Shown piece after piece: positions 22,171 to 32,543 of a stretch of 64,000 nt of DNA (its first letter is position 1; every line of letters starts with the position of its first letter). A model generated the notes under the pieces. That model was not told the origin of the DNA and did no database searches. It saw only the letters and a program-made list of their open reading frames with translations. The DNA comes from Aurelia coerulea (lineage: Eukaryota; Cnidaria; Scyphozoa; Semaeostomeae; Ulmaridae): positions 27,527,001 to 27,591,000 of the forward strand of contig CM076948.1 in assembly GCA_039566865.1 (NCBI GenBank), in the 5' to 3' direction. The translations under genes and the position numbers were made by a program.

Positions 22171-22749
22171 GATCACATGATGATCACATGACAAGTATAA
22201 ACCTATAAATGAAAGATGCACAGTGTTGTCAATGAACTAATGATCTATCATAATCTCTATTTTGAACGGATCACATGATGATCACATGACAATTATGAGC
22301 CTATGGATGAACGAATTACATACAGTCTTGTCAATGAACTAATGATCTATCATCATCTCTATTTTGAACTGATCACATGAGGATAACATGACAATTATGA
22401 GCCTATGGATGAACGAATTACATACAATCTTGTCAATGAACTAATGATCTATCATCATCTCTATTTTGAACTGATCACATGATGATCACATGACAATTAT
22501 GAGCCTATGGATGAACGAATTACATACAGTCTTGTCAATGAACTAATGATCTATCATCATCTCTATTTTGAACTGATCACATGATGATCACATGACAATT
22601 ATGAGCCTATGGATGAACGAATTACATACAATCTTGTCAATGAACTAATGATCTATCATCATCTCTATTTTGAACTGATCACATGATGATAACATGACAA
22701 TTATGAGCCTATGGATGAACGAATTACATACAGTGTTGTCAATGAACTA
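22171..22749 (+). repeat. Tandem satellite, unit about 102 bp, nearly six copies
   Basis: Units start at gatcacatga at positions 22171, 22269, 22371, 22473, 22575 and 22677, so the spacing is 98 then 102 four times, and the array decays at about 22750. Each unit carries gatcacatgatgatcacatg, a near-palindrome with CACATG/TGATCA steps, and a conserved ccatcatc-type second half. Later copies are almost identical, pointing to recent expansion or homogenisation. It lies just upstream of the first visible exon of the polycystin-like gene. Confidence 0.95.
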
Positions 22750-22763
22750 TTGAATAAGAATCT

Positions 22764-23200
22764 TACCTTGAAAGAGATCGTCAATGTCAGAATTCAATCC
22801 TATTCAATCACCGTTTAACTATGTCTGTGTTAAGTATCCCTGTGTAAAGCAGATCCTTCGATAGTCACTTGTCGAGCAATGCCAATAACATCATCTGTGT
22901 AGTTGTACTTGACATATTGTTGTCGCCAAAGAATGAACTTCATTTCATGCTGATCACATGGTGGATGTTAACAGTAAGTGACACTAAAATCTATCAACTT
23001 GCCTTGAAAAAGATCATCTATATAGTGATCCTTCCATTTGTTGTTATGCCTTGGAAATGTTTCATAGAATTGGATGTTAACAGTAAATAAAGCAGTCCAT
23101 GGCACCACGGTGAATATAGTGTGATCAATCAACTTGCCTTGAAAAATATCATCAATATAGTGACCTTGTGTGTTACTGTTGCTATGCCATGGAAATAATT
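22764..23200 (-). repeat. Diverged repeats of about 132 bp with a shared 'YIDDxFQ' reading frame
   Basis: Three related stretches (about 22764-22795, 22997-23075 and 23129-23200) share the plus-strand text caacttgccttgaaaaa followed by atcatc and atagtgacc. On the minus strand two of them read HYIDDLFQGKLID and HYIDDIFQGKLID. The first ends in a perfect donor context (caag|gtaagatt). They could be remnants of duplicated exons or a repeat; no acceptor and phase agreement with the exon at 21891 was found. Confidence 0.35.
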
Positions 23201-23630
23201 GGCATCGGTGAAAATCACGTGCTGCTTGTTTATCAAACAAAAGCCGACTTCACATGCAGCTGAACTTGAAAATATCGATTAAAATAAAAGCAGACTCTCG
23301 TTTCAGCTGAACTTTAAATATCTCAGATTTGCTCAACACCAAAATTGGACTAGTGGATTTAATATCACGAGTTTTCACAAATCAGCGCGTTCATGTTTTT
23401 GCGGTTTTACGAGAGTTAAGCATCTTGCACTTAATTAGAACATATGGTTGGTTTTCTCTTGCAAAGCTCAGTGGGTAGCACCAATGAGCGCGCTCAAAAT
23501 TCTATCATTGTGAAATAATTTATAGATTGTTGAGTAATGAAACTTTCCGATGTCTGCAAAAAGTTGTTCGCGCAATTGTTCGATTAAAAGTGGCACGCTG
23601 GAAAATGCAAGTGATATCAAATGAGCTTAA

Positions 23631-23851
23631 AGAGACATTGTCACCCAGGGGCCTTTGCGGTCATGCTGCAATTTGAGACTATCGGAAAATCAATTTTGGC
23701 CTGAGTGGCAACGATAGATTCACACTGCAGTACTTGAATTGATAAAACAGTTCAACTAAAATAAAACTTGATTTCCGCTCAGGCGAATATGATGTTTAGA
23801 CAGTCTGGAATTGCAGCACACCCGCAAAGGACCCTGGATTACAACGGTTCT
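23631..23851. mobile_element. TTAA-flanked palindromic MITE, family C, copy 1
   Basis: The element lies between TTAA at 23627-23630 and 23852-23855. It begins agagacattgtcacccagg and ends with the inverse (cgcaaaggaccctgg ... ggttct). The TTAA flank is shared by all four family C copies, as expected for piggyBac-type transposition. Confidence 0.85.
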
Positions 23852-24577
23852 TTAAATTCATTGAGCGGAAAACACATTTCTCAAGATAACAACAGTCTTG
23901 CACCGGTTTTCAGAAACTCCCCAAGAAATTAATTAATCAGTGGGGAACCAATCGGTCTATAAAAATTCTGTAAAAAGCATGAACCTTCATCTTCACTTTT
24001 CTTGGAAATCAAAAGGTGCAGCGCAGTCGCAGCTCACAAGAGAATTCTTTTGCCGTAAAGTTTAAATATACTATAATTGGCAAGGAGAAATTTTCCTCTG
24101 TGCGGTGCAACAAAAGCTTGCAATGATTGTAGCACGGACTGTTGTGCTTGTGACGTCACGAGTTCGTGACAAGATTATATGGGTTCAAGGCTATCTGCGA
24201 AAAACCGAAGGACGTTATTCTCGTGGTATCGTCTTCGTAGTATTGCAGAGTATTTTGTGGGTAGTGTAATAGGTATCGTGCATTGTAAATTTTTGATTTT
24301 GATGATATATATACATAAAAAATGTTCGAAAACAGTGACTTTATGTATTTCAATGAAACGCAAATCTTTTCAAGGGTTGAATAGCGCGACTCTATATGAA
24401 AGAGATGCAGTTAAGTCCGTTTCTAGGTCTTTAGCAGGCGTCAATATATTTTCATATTTACAAATTCACCTTTCCTGCTAGTGCTAGGGCAGAGATACCC
24501 GAGTCTGCTTGTAATTAGCGTCAGCAAAACATAGCAAGAGACATCCGAGCACCAGGGGTTCTCAAGAATAGATTTCA

Positions 24578-24770
24578 CTTGTTGGGGAGACGAGATACGC
24601 TTCGCCCGAGGAAACCCATGATTCCCCCCGTGCAGTAGGTTAAAGCTCATGCGCAGTAGCGTTTTGGGGCTGAAGCTCTGATGGGCGCATGCGCTTTAAC
24701 TCACTGCACGGGGGACACATAAGTTTCCTCGGACAAAGCGATCTCATCTCCCCAACAATCACATCCTTAT
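24578..24770. repeat. Imperfect foldback repeat
   Basis: The left arm (ttgttggggagacgagat ... cccgtgcagtaggttaaagc, 24578-24648) and right arm (gctttaactcactgcacggg ... atctcatctccccaacaa, 24690-24768) are inverted copies around a short centre. The arms are GC-richer than the surroundings. No target duplication was identified. Confidence 0.75.
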
Positions 24771-24820
24771 TCTTTATTCAACGCAGCCAAACTTTGCCGT
24801 CTGTTTATTTTGATTTAATT

Positions 24821-25007
24821 AATAGACCTTTTAGCTATTCTCAAATAGAATCTGAATCGAACGATATTTTGATACCTTTTGTAGAATTTTCGAATGTGCA
24901 CAAAAGAGATAGAAGCTTTAACGCCACTCAATCGAACCTCTCGTGTAAAACTGTATAAAAATATCGTTCGATCCAGGCTCCTTTGGAGAATAGCTAAAAG
25001 GTCTATT
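24821..25007. mobile_element. Palindromic MITE, family A, copy 3
   Basis: Both ends are intact (aatagaccttttagctattc and agaatagctaaaaggtctat). The orientation of the asymmetric core is opposite to copies 1 and 2. Confidence 0.88.
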
Positions 25008-25449
25008 GCTCTCAGAGGTGTGAAATCTATCTATAAAAATCGCCTTCTCATTTTGGAAACCTGAATCTTGTGCTTTACAAAATTTGCCCTTTTTTGCCAT
25101 TATTTGGCAGAAAAATTGCAAAAATTATTATCGAGGTATTTGTCCATTTTCGCAAGCTTTTGGAAACAGGCACGCTGCGTCGTTTAAAGATTTCTCTATT
25201 TTGGACAGAACCAACAATGAGCTTGACCTTCTGATTCACGAGAGCCTCCTTATTTTACGGGATCTACCTGAACTTAATTCCCAACAGTCGTCTATTCCCC
25301 TAGTCCTCCTCTGATCTGTTTTCACTTTATACACTTGAGACTTAGGTCTTGTCTTAGGAAGACTTAGGAAATGTAACTCACGCTTGTTTACCGCGTTTTA
25401 TCTTGTTTGTTCCTTGGTATAAATTGCCATGTTTATTTGATTTAATTTG

Positions 25450-25482
25450 CTGAAGATGAACCAAGCCTGGTTCGAAACGTTC
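25450..25482 (+). ncRNA. Hammerhead-ribozyme-like motif 1
   Basis: The text reads CTGAAGA, an extra T, GAACC, a six-base loop, GGTTC, then GAAAC. This has the layout of a hammerhead core (CUGANGA, stem II, GAAA), except for one unpaired base after the first block. No convincing stem I was found. It may be a decayed copy or chance. Confidence 0.3.
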
Positions 25483-26339
25483 TAAAAACATGTTTACGTC
25501 AAATTAATTTATAGTTCTTTTTTAACCGATTATGTCTCTTATATACGGTCTAAGTCTCCTGGAAATGTCAACTGTTAACATGGAATGAAAATCGATAAAA
25601 TGAAGTGTAAAATGATTGTTGTCGCTTGTCTCATCCTCCGCTTTTGGAAAGAAATGCGTAAAAATGCTCTCAGTCGGGAAAGAGAGTGCGTTGAAGAATT
25701 TTCGAATGCGAACAATGATCTGACGCCACTCAGACGAACATTTCGTATAAGAATATATAAAATGTCGCTCGATCCAGACTCTAACGATTACAAGGAAAGT
25801 ACAGCCTTCAAAACAACTTTATTGTTGTTCGCACGCAGTGAATTGGAGAAAGGAGGCAAACAAGACACATTGTTAATTTCTTCAACACCACAGTAATTTT
25901 CCGATGAATTTTTACAAGCAAATCACAAGGATAAATTCAATTATTATATTACACATTTGACAAACCACGTGACCAAATGCAACAGGCCTACGGTCATCTT
26001 CGATCTACGATTGTTGATTTTCTATTTAAATTTTCAAATCAAGATGCAATCACATTTAATTCCTAATGAATGATAATAATCTACTTTGCTTACACGTATA
26101 ATATCCCATAATGCAACACGATACTACCAATAATGCAATGCTTTAATGTTTACTAATTACGGTAACAAACTTGCACATACAAAATCAGCCTCGCTCGCAT
26201 GCAGCCTCATTTTCCGAGTGGTCAAAAATGTGTTGATAAAAAAATTCCCTCCAGACTTCTTCGATCAACGAGGTCAGTCTCTCTTGAGCAACACGACAGA
26301 AAAGAATGCATCTATCCAACCTTCCAAGAGTCTACGAAC

Positions 26340-26695
26340 CCCGGGGGGGTCACTACCATATGTACCAGTACGGGATGTGCCATTTTTTGGGGTACCTTTT
26401 TTCAGGCTGAAAATAAATTTTAGGGTGTCATTTTTGGTAGCATCACAAATGAACTTAAATTTTGGGGTGTCATTTTGGAAAAAAAAAACGCATCAGGGTA
26501 TTGAATTTGATCTAATTTCAGGTACTTGGTTAGAATTTCGAATTTTGGTCACAATTTAAGGGTATCTATTTTGAAAGGCCCGTAAATTTTTGGGGTATGG
26601 TTTTTGAAAAATTCATAAATTTTAGGGTATAATTTTACAATTGAAAATGGCACATCCCCGTCATCCGCCTATTGAACTGACCCCCCCCCCCCGGG
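26340..26695. mobile_element. hAT-like element with C/G-run ends
   Basis: The element starts cccgggggggtca and ends tgaccccccccccccccggg. It is bounded by identical 8-bp copies of ctacgaac at 26332-26339 and 26696-26703. Inside are repeated 'tttggggtgtcattttgg'-type motifs, and the two halves are inverted relative to each other. It has no transposase. Confidence 0.85.
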
Positions 26696-27719
26696 CTACG
26701 AACTCAAAATTCGAATTCAGAGAAACAGGCTGCAACTACCAACTTTTCCGAGCATTTCTCGTTGAGAAATATATTTATGATACATAGCTAGCACACGTCA
26801 ACATGACACAATCCTTTACATTATCATAAGAATTTTTGAGCAATACGAAAGACTGTCAATCGGTCTAAACAAGAATTCTCGGTGGGAAAATCATGTTAAT
26901 GTGCGCAAGGCCTGCATTGTAAATTTCATTACGGATGAACACACAAGCCCTTTCAGAAAGATTTCTGTAGGAACGAGGCTGTAGGAACGAGGCTGAAATA
27001 AAATGGCATCAACAATGCAACATCAACGAAAATTATGAAACGTGTAAGGAGGGGCAATGGGAATAGATGATTTTGAGTGCTCAGGCATAAATGATTTTAA
27101 ATTAGGCCTTGACACTGCTGTCAAGTTTCGCTATCATTGTTAGACACTGTTTGCCATTAGGGATGCAGTAGTTTTCAAACTAAATGGAATTAGAATTTTG
27201 TTATTTGTTCCAAGCTGAAGTATTTTGGCCATGGCGATAGACTTTGTCACAACGAAATTTCGCAAGGTTTAGATGACCATCTTGTTGGGGCGAAATATTC
27301 ATTGAGGTTTCCCGTAGATACCAGTTATCATCTATGAAATAACTCAAAATCATTGATTCCCATATAACTGAAAAATATTACCTACAAATATCCTCCTGCT
27401 AGCAGGGGAATGACCAATAGGGGAATGACCAATAAAATAATATCAACAAGGGGTGGGCATGCCCAACAAGCAAGATCTCTTCTAAGTATGTTATTAAAGT
27501 AAATGAACGGAGATATAGCGACATAATCTAAACATAGCACAAAAGAACAGCAGGCACCACTAATCTTCCTTTTGTTTTCATCGATCAAGAACATCAAATA
27601 CAATAGGTTATATTTAGATGAACCCAGTCCCCCTAGCTAAGTTGCTTTTAGGCCCGTTGATTTACTTTAAGAACTGGCCTTTTGCAAAGATCTCCCAAAC
27701 AAGACAAGACGGCCCTTAA

Positions 27720-28374
27720 CGAGCCATTGCAACCCAGGGTCCTTTGCGGGCACGGTTTGAAATCAAATTTGGCCTAAACGGAGAGTATGGATCCACAGTG
27801 CAGTAGTTGACCTGATACAGTAGTTGACCTGATACACTAGAACCAAAGTAAAACTTTTCGATCAGTTTAACTACTGCGGAAGCGAAGAGCAAGAATTGCG
27901 ACGATAATCATTTTCATTGTGTTATTATTTAATTCCAAGAAAAATCCAAGAAAATAGTTATGGCAAATCCATGTGACAAATCCGAGAAGTTAATTAAAAG
28001 ACTAGGCCATGTTGAATTACAACTGACGTTTCGAAGCAAAGCAGTGCTTCATCATCACAATATCAATATATCAATATAAGAATATTCATCATCAATGCGT
28101 TACAAAATCTGTCCCTGCTCTCAAACGGTGAAACATCTCAAAACAAAGCATCAAATACGTAGTTGCCCTCGATCTGAATCTTGTCATCAGTTGCTACAGT
28201 CTACAAACATTGATTTACTGAACTGAAAATTTCTAGAAATATTATTTGTGTTACCGCATGGCTTGCATTTAACTACTGCAGTCTGGATCCATGGTTTCCT
28301 CTCAGGCCTTATTTGATTTTTAGACAGTCAAAATTTCAGCGTACTCGCAAGGGACCCTGGGTGATAATGACTCT
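27720..28374. mobile_element. TTAA-flanked MITE, family C, copy 2, split by a later insertion
   Basis: The element is bounded by TTAA at 27716-27719 and 28375-28378. The left part (27720-27877) and right part (28268-28374) match the two ends of the other family C elements. The 27878-28267 segment has no counterpart in them and is flanked by a 12-bp direct repeat, so it is a separate insertion. Confidence 0.85.
27878..28267 (-). mobile_element. 390-bp insertion with 12-bp target duplication
   Basis: The identical 12-mer tttaactactgc sits at 27866-27877 and 28268-28279, one copy on each side, inside a family C element. A duplication of that length suggests a retroelement or Penelope-like insertion rather than a cut-and-paste element. 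On the minus strand (28058-28024) it contains a hammerhead-like arrangement: TGATGAT, stem GAAGC/GCTTC, GAAACGTC. No open reading frame of note. Confidence 0.7.
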
Positions 28375-29080
28375 TTAAGGGGTACTGGGAAATGCAAGTT
28401 GCCTAAAATGCCACTCTATGAATGGAATTTTTGTGGTAGGAATGGGATTTGATAAAATGTAACTGGTAATAAGAATAAAACGACACTAACAAGAGCGTGA
28501 AACTCTGAGTAACAAAAAATAATGTAATCTTTCCTATTGTCTCAATCCTGCTATGATAAGAGTTTAAAAATCCTGATCTTCAAGACGTATAGGCCATACC
28601 AACTGCATAGCTTGCCCACCCCTGGTAAACAACACCAAAAGTAGATACATGGAATAACAAAAATTACAGTTTAATAAAACTGAACATGTCGAATCACAAT
28701 AAAAACATAAAATTAATTGAATTGTACAAGAAACAGAATAAACTGTGACATAACAGCAAAAAGTTAAAAGGGTTGTATCCCCAAGTGATCATAAACAACG
28801 TATTTACACGAGTATTTACATTTCAATGTGGACGAAGGAAGACGCTGCAACTTGGCGTAGATAATTTATCTCAGGATACACTATGTTTCAATTCAATTCA
28901 TTTCAAACGACTGCGATTTGTAGTTTTCCAATCTTGATCATAGTTACGCATATCTAGTTGCCAAGTCTTCCTTCTTTAGGAGCATAAATAAAAGTGAGTG
29001 AAATTTGAAAGAAAAGTGAAACACAACTGAAACAAAAGTAATTCTAAGGTTAGGTAAGACTAAGGAGATTTACTTTTTGA

Positions 29081-30090
29081 AGGCATCATTTGTTGATATT
29101 GGTGCTTTGAGAGCTGAAATATTAATGTTTAAAGTTCAAACTTGCCTCAACGTCCAAACCAGAGCTTTGGACTTTTGGCCTTGGCGAATTCCTGAAGAAC
29201 ATCGAAATTCAAAATTTAAATGAAAGGAAAGTGAAAAACGACACTATGGTTGAATTTTAGCAGACAAAATATAATATGATCTAATATTGTTCAAATTTTA
29301 TCAAGGATATTGTTGATCAATTTGCAATGATTCAAGGAATTGCTTAGGCCAAAAACGCCTTGCTAGGCCAAAACGCCAAAGCTCTTGTTTGGAGGTGACA
29401 GCAAATTTGAGCGTTCAACATTAATACTTCAACACTCGGAGCACCAGTATGAACAAATGAGGTATCTATGTTCAAGTTGGCTACCGAGGAACATTTGAAA
29501 TTGATTAGCCGCTGATTAAAGGGGCAGTCAGACGTGACATTGCGCGGGACATTTTCATTGTATTTGTATGAAAAGTGCTTAGGCTTAGCATCGACTCGTC
29601 AATAGAGATTTTGAATGGGATTATCACACATTTCAATTCATCTCCATCGACACTGTTATTGACAATCTCAAGGATTTAATTGACAGATATTGTTCGTCTA
29701 TGTCGATTTCATGTATTTGCAAAGTTATTTTGTCTATCACAAATTCCTGAAAGTCGTAAACAGCGATCTTGCTGAAGCAACTTTGAAGCTGCGAAGAGAT
29801 AATCTACAAGTCGAAGTGGGCAAGAAACTCACCAAAGAATATGGTTTTTGAGTCAGATTTATGTTGCTTGGTGAAACCGAAAGGTGAATAGAACCTTCTC
29901 AAACACTACTGGATTCATTGCTCAATTAATTTCATCAGAATTACAGCGAACACAGAGATACAGTAGACATGTTTTGGTATTTAGGCCTATACGAATTGGA
30001 TTGTGACACGCAGAATCTGCTACCCGCGTTTCGCGTCTGACTGCCCCTTTAAAGCTAAGTTCTCATTGCTGGATCCAATGAAATTCGTTT
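29081..30090. mobile_element. Palindromic TA-family G element, decayed and interrupted
   Basis: Blocks at 29081-29190 and 29340-29519 match the well-preserved element at 56775-57378 in order and orientation (for example ttcaagttggctaccgagga against ttcaagttaactatcgagga). The match resumes at 30053 (agctaagttctcattgct against agctaaattcacatcgct) after a TTAA-type insertion. Confidence 0.75.
29520..30048. mobile_element. TTAA-specific element nested in family G copy
   Basis: The element begins aggggcagtcagacg and ends cgtctgactgcccct (exact inverted ends). It is flanked by TTAA at 29516-29519 and 30049-30052. The uninterrupted sister sequence at about 57316-57335 has a single TTAA at this point, so the TTAA is a true target duplication. 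Length 529 bp, no transposase, piggyBac-like by target and ends. Confidence 0.9.
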
Positions 30091-31232
30091 ACTTTTTCTG
30101 CAGCCAATTTAAAGGATTTCAGCAAATTTAGCTGAGATCTTGCATTAAATTAAATTCAGTTCAATTCAACATTTGAAACATTCAGCAAACCTTTTTGAAA
30201 AATCGTTTCCCTTTCATATGCACGAATCAAAATGTTGAAGACATTTAAATGTAGCTGAGGAGGAGAACAGATTGATATTCCTTTACCGGCAAAGGCTATC
30301 TAACAGACATGACTATGCGTTCAGAATCCCATTGATTAATTATTCGAGTGAAGTAAAGATCTAATTCCTGAGCATACATTACGTAAAAATCAACTTTACA
30401 CATCCAAACAAAATGTAAAAACAATACATGACATACGGTAGAAAATTGAATATAAATCCTTAATTTACAGATATATATTACACAATTTGTAAATCTGATT
30501 GATAGAATAATAAAAGACCACCCCTACAAAACCCTATTGAGGCATATTTCCCTTTCCCCTAAGAGAAAATCCAATATGAAAAGGAAATTCTCCACTGTTA
30601 CGTAACTGAGGCTGGGAAGAAATCTATCATGGCCTTATCGACTTGCTTCAGGGTTAATTTATTCATTGGTGTGCATTTCCCATATGCGCAAATGCCATCA
30701 AACAAGGCAAGCAGTTGAAGACGAGAATCTACTTTGTTATAGTTGGATTTGGTTCCCTAAAATTTGAGTTCAATTTAGCTGAAACATTTAGTTCCAAAAA
30801 GACCCAATGAAAGCCGAAGCAAAAAGCTTTTCCAAACAAATTTCTGAACTTACCAAAGTTTCCGAATTGCAAGTTCATTACTCACGCCTAAAAGCATGAT
30901 GAATGAATGCGTTTCAGGTTTTAAAACTATAAAACCAAGAATTTCTTAAATCTAAACCCTACTAGGTCACAGGAAAATAGCCAAAAGTCTTCAAAAGCCT
31001 GGTTCCACAAAACGATCTAGTAGTTGTAACTGAAATTTCATCTGAGCGATTTCAATGATCAATAAAAATGCATCAATCAATTCTCTTGCAATAAAAACCC
31101 TTCAAATTTCACGAAAACAGCAAATCGTTTTCAGACCCCTTACTAAATATTTTGAAAGATTATGATATATTTGCCTCACCCGTTTTTGTAAACTCTTCAA
31201 AATCAAATACAGATTACTCTTTTTAAATGAAA
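30091..31232. other. 3' flank of the PSKH1-like gene
   Basis: AT-rich sequence follows the PSKH1 stop on the minus strand. No exon or element was recognised; it presumably includes the 3' UTR. Confidence 0.4.
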
Positions 31233-32543
31233 CTAATCAGAAAATATATTACCGTTATATTCAGCTCTCTGCATTGCGAATGATTCCATACCACTAGGAA
31301 TACTTCTCAGATTTCCAGCCATCAATCCTTGAATTGGCTTAAGATCTTTCTCCTGCTCTATTCGTCTTCCAAATAACGCGCCCGGATCTCTTTCCACTCC
31401 CCCGGATGATTCATATGATACTTGTGGACTAAGTTCGGACGTCCGATAAGTTTTCAGTCGGACATTTGGTAAGATATTTCTATGAGTATTGTTAGCATGT
31501 TTGAAAGGTGACGAAGCAGCACTCAACGTGTTGTAACCATTATGGACGGAGGTTCCATCAAATAGGTTGTCCTGGTTTCCTGTTTGTTTGTTTATTCTAT
31601 CAATATCACCATGGGAACTAGTTAATCTTTCTTCTTTAGCGTAAACATTTTGATCCTCAAGCCATAATCCAACTTTCTCAATGACTGATGTATTCTCTTG
31701 CATGTGCCATTTCAATTTGCTTTTTTGCAAGGGAGCAAACATCATATCAAGTTCACCCCGTCGTGGATTCTGCCATGTAGTTTCCATCAAGCTATGAGAA
31801 TTAAAGTCCAGGGGGTTTTTTCCAGGCTGATGTCTCGTTAACCAGTCAACTTCAAGATTAGTATCATCGGTAAATCTATTAAGTAAATGAGTACCAATTG
31901 GGGCGGGGGCCATCGTATCTTGGAAATTCGAACGGGGTGACAAAGGTGGGTAATCTGGTGGGTTGAAATCAGGTTCCGTTGGACTACCCTCAGCGCGACT
32001 TGCAAATGAATTACTATCTTCTGTTGCAGCGGCTGATGGGAATTCTTCTTGATACGAAACCGAGGCTGATTCGCTTTTCTCTTTATTTCTTGGTGAAAGT
32101 AATTCTCCTTTAAATCGATTTGAAGTCGGACAAGGAACTTCGCTTGTGGATAACTCCTCATTAGTTGTGGTTTGTATTCTGTGACTACCTTTCAGCTTTT
32201 TGTCAACCACACTTGAATCCGTCGCTAGCCCTGTTTCGCCATGTTTTCGAATATTTCGAATGTTCTTTTCGTTGTCAGCAGAATCACGCAAAATGTTCTC
32301 TTCTTCGAATCTTTTCTGACGTAACATCGGAGATTTAAAAGAAATGGAAGATTTGATAGATTTACCGCCACTGATTTGCGATGTATGATGTTTACTTGAG
32401 TGCCCTTTATGACTGGCCAGCGGTGGCACACTATTTACCCATGCATCCTTGCGGGCATCTACTGCTTTCAACCTCCGATCTGGCTCAACATGAAGGAGTT
32501 TGTCAATGAAATCTTTCGCACCATCACTTGAATGTTTCCAAAT
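31233..32543 (-). CDS. PSKH1: PSKH1-like gene, exon 2: kinase C-lobe end and long tail
   Basis: Starts after a ctttacag acceptor with IWKHSSDGAKDFID and closes the kinase fold with DRRLKAVDARKDAWV. The rest is hydrophilic and probably disordered, with repeated basic-Ser patches (KGHSSKHH, SSISFKSP) early and a Pro-rich segment (FNPPDYPPLSPRS) in the middle. The stop codon lies at 31235-31233. Confidence 0.9.
   Translation of the reverse strand: MWKHSSDGAKDFIDKLLHVEPDRRLKAVDARKDAWVNSVPPLASHKGHSSKHHTSQISGGKSIKSSISFKSPMLRQKRFEEENILRDSADNEKNIRNIRKHGETGLATDSSVVDKKLKGSHRIQTTTNEELSTSEVPCPTSNRFKGELLSPRNKEKSESASVSYQEEFPSAAATEDSNSFASRAEGSPTEPDFNPPDYPPLSPRSNFQDTMAPAPIGTHLLNRFTDDTNLEVDWLTRHQPGKNPLDFNSHSLMETTWQNPRRGELDMMFAPLQKSKLKWHMQENTSVIEKVGLWLEDQNVYAKEERLTSSHGDIDRINKQTGNQDNLFDGTSVHNGYNTLSAASSPFKHANNTHRNILPNVRLKTYRTSELSPQVSYESSGGVERDPGALFGRRIEQEKDLKPIQGLMAGNLRSIPSGMESFAMQRAEYNGNIFSD

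Noticed and set aside
22171..22749. CRISPR-like regular array
   Set aside because: Units are whole ~102-bp tandem repeats without unique spacers, in a eukaryotic context; a satellite.
25585..25896. 103-codon plus-strand frame
   Set aside because: Includes a decayed family A fragment (about 25690-25790) and matches no protein family.
26146..26559. 137-codon plus-strand frame
   Set aside because: Most of it is inside the hAT-like element at 26340-26695; the product is repeat-derived.
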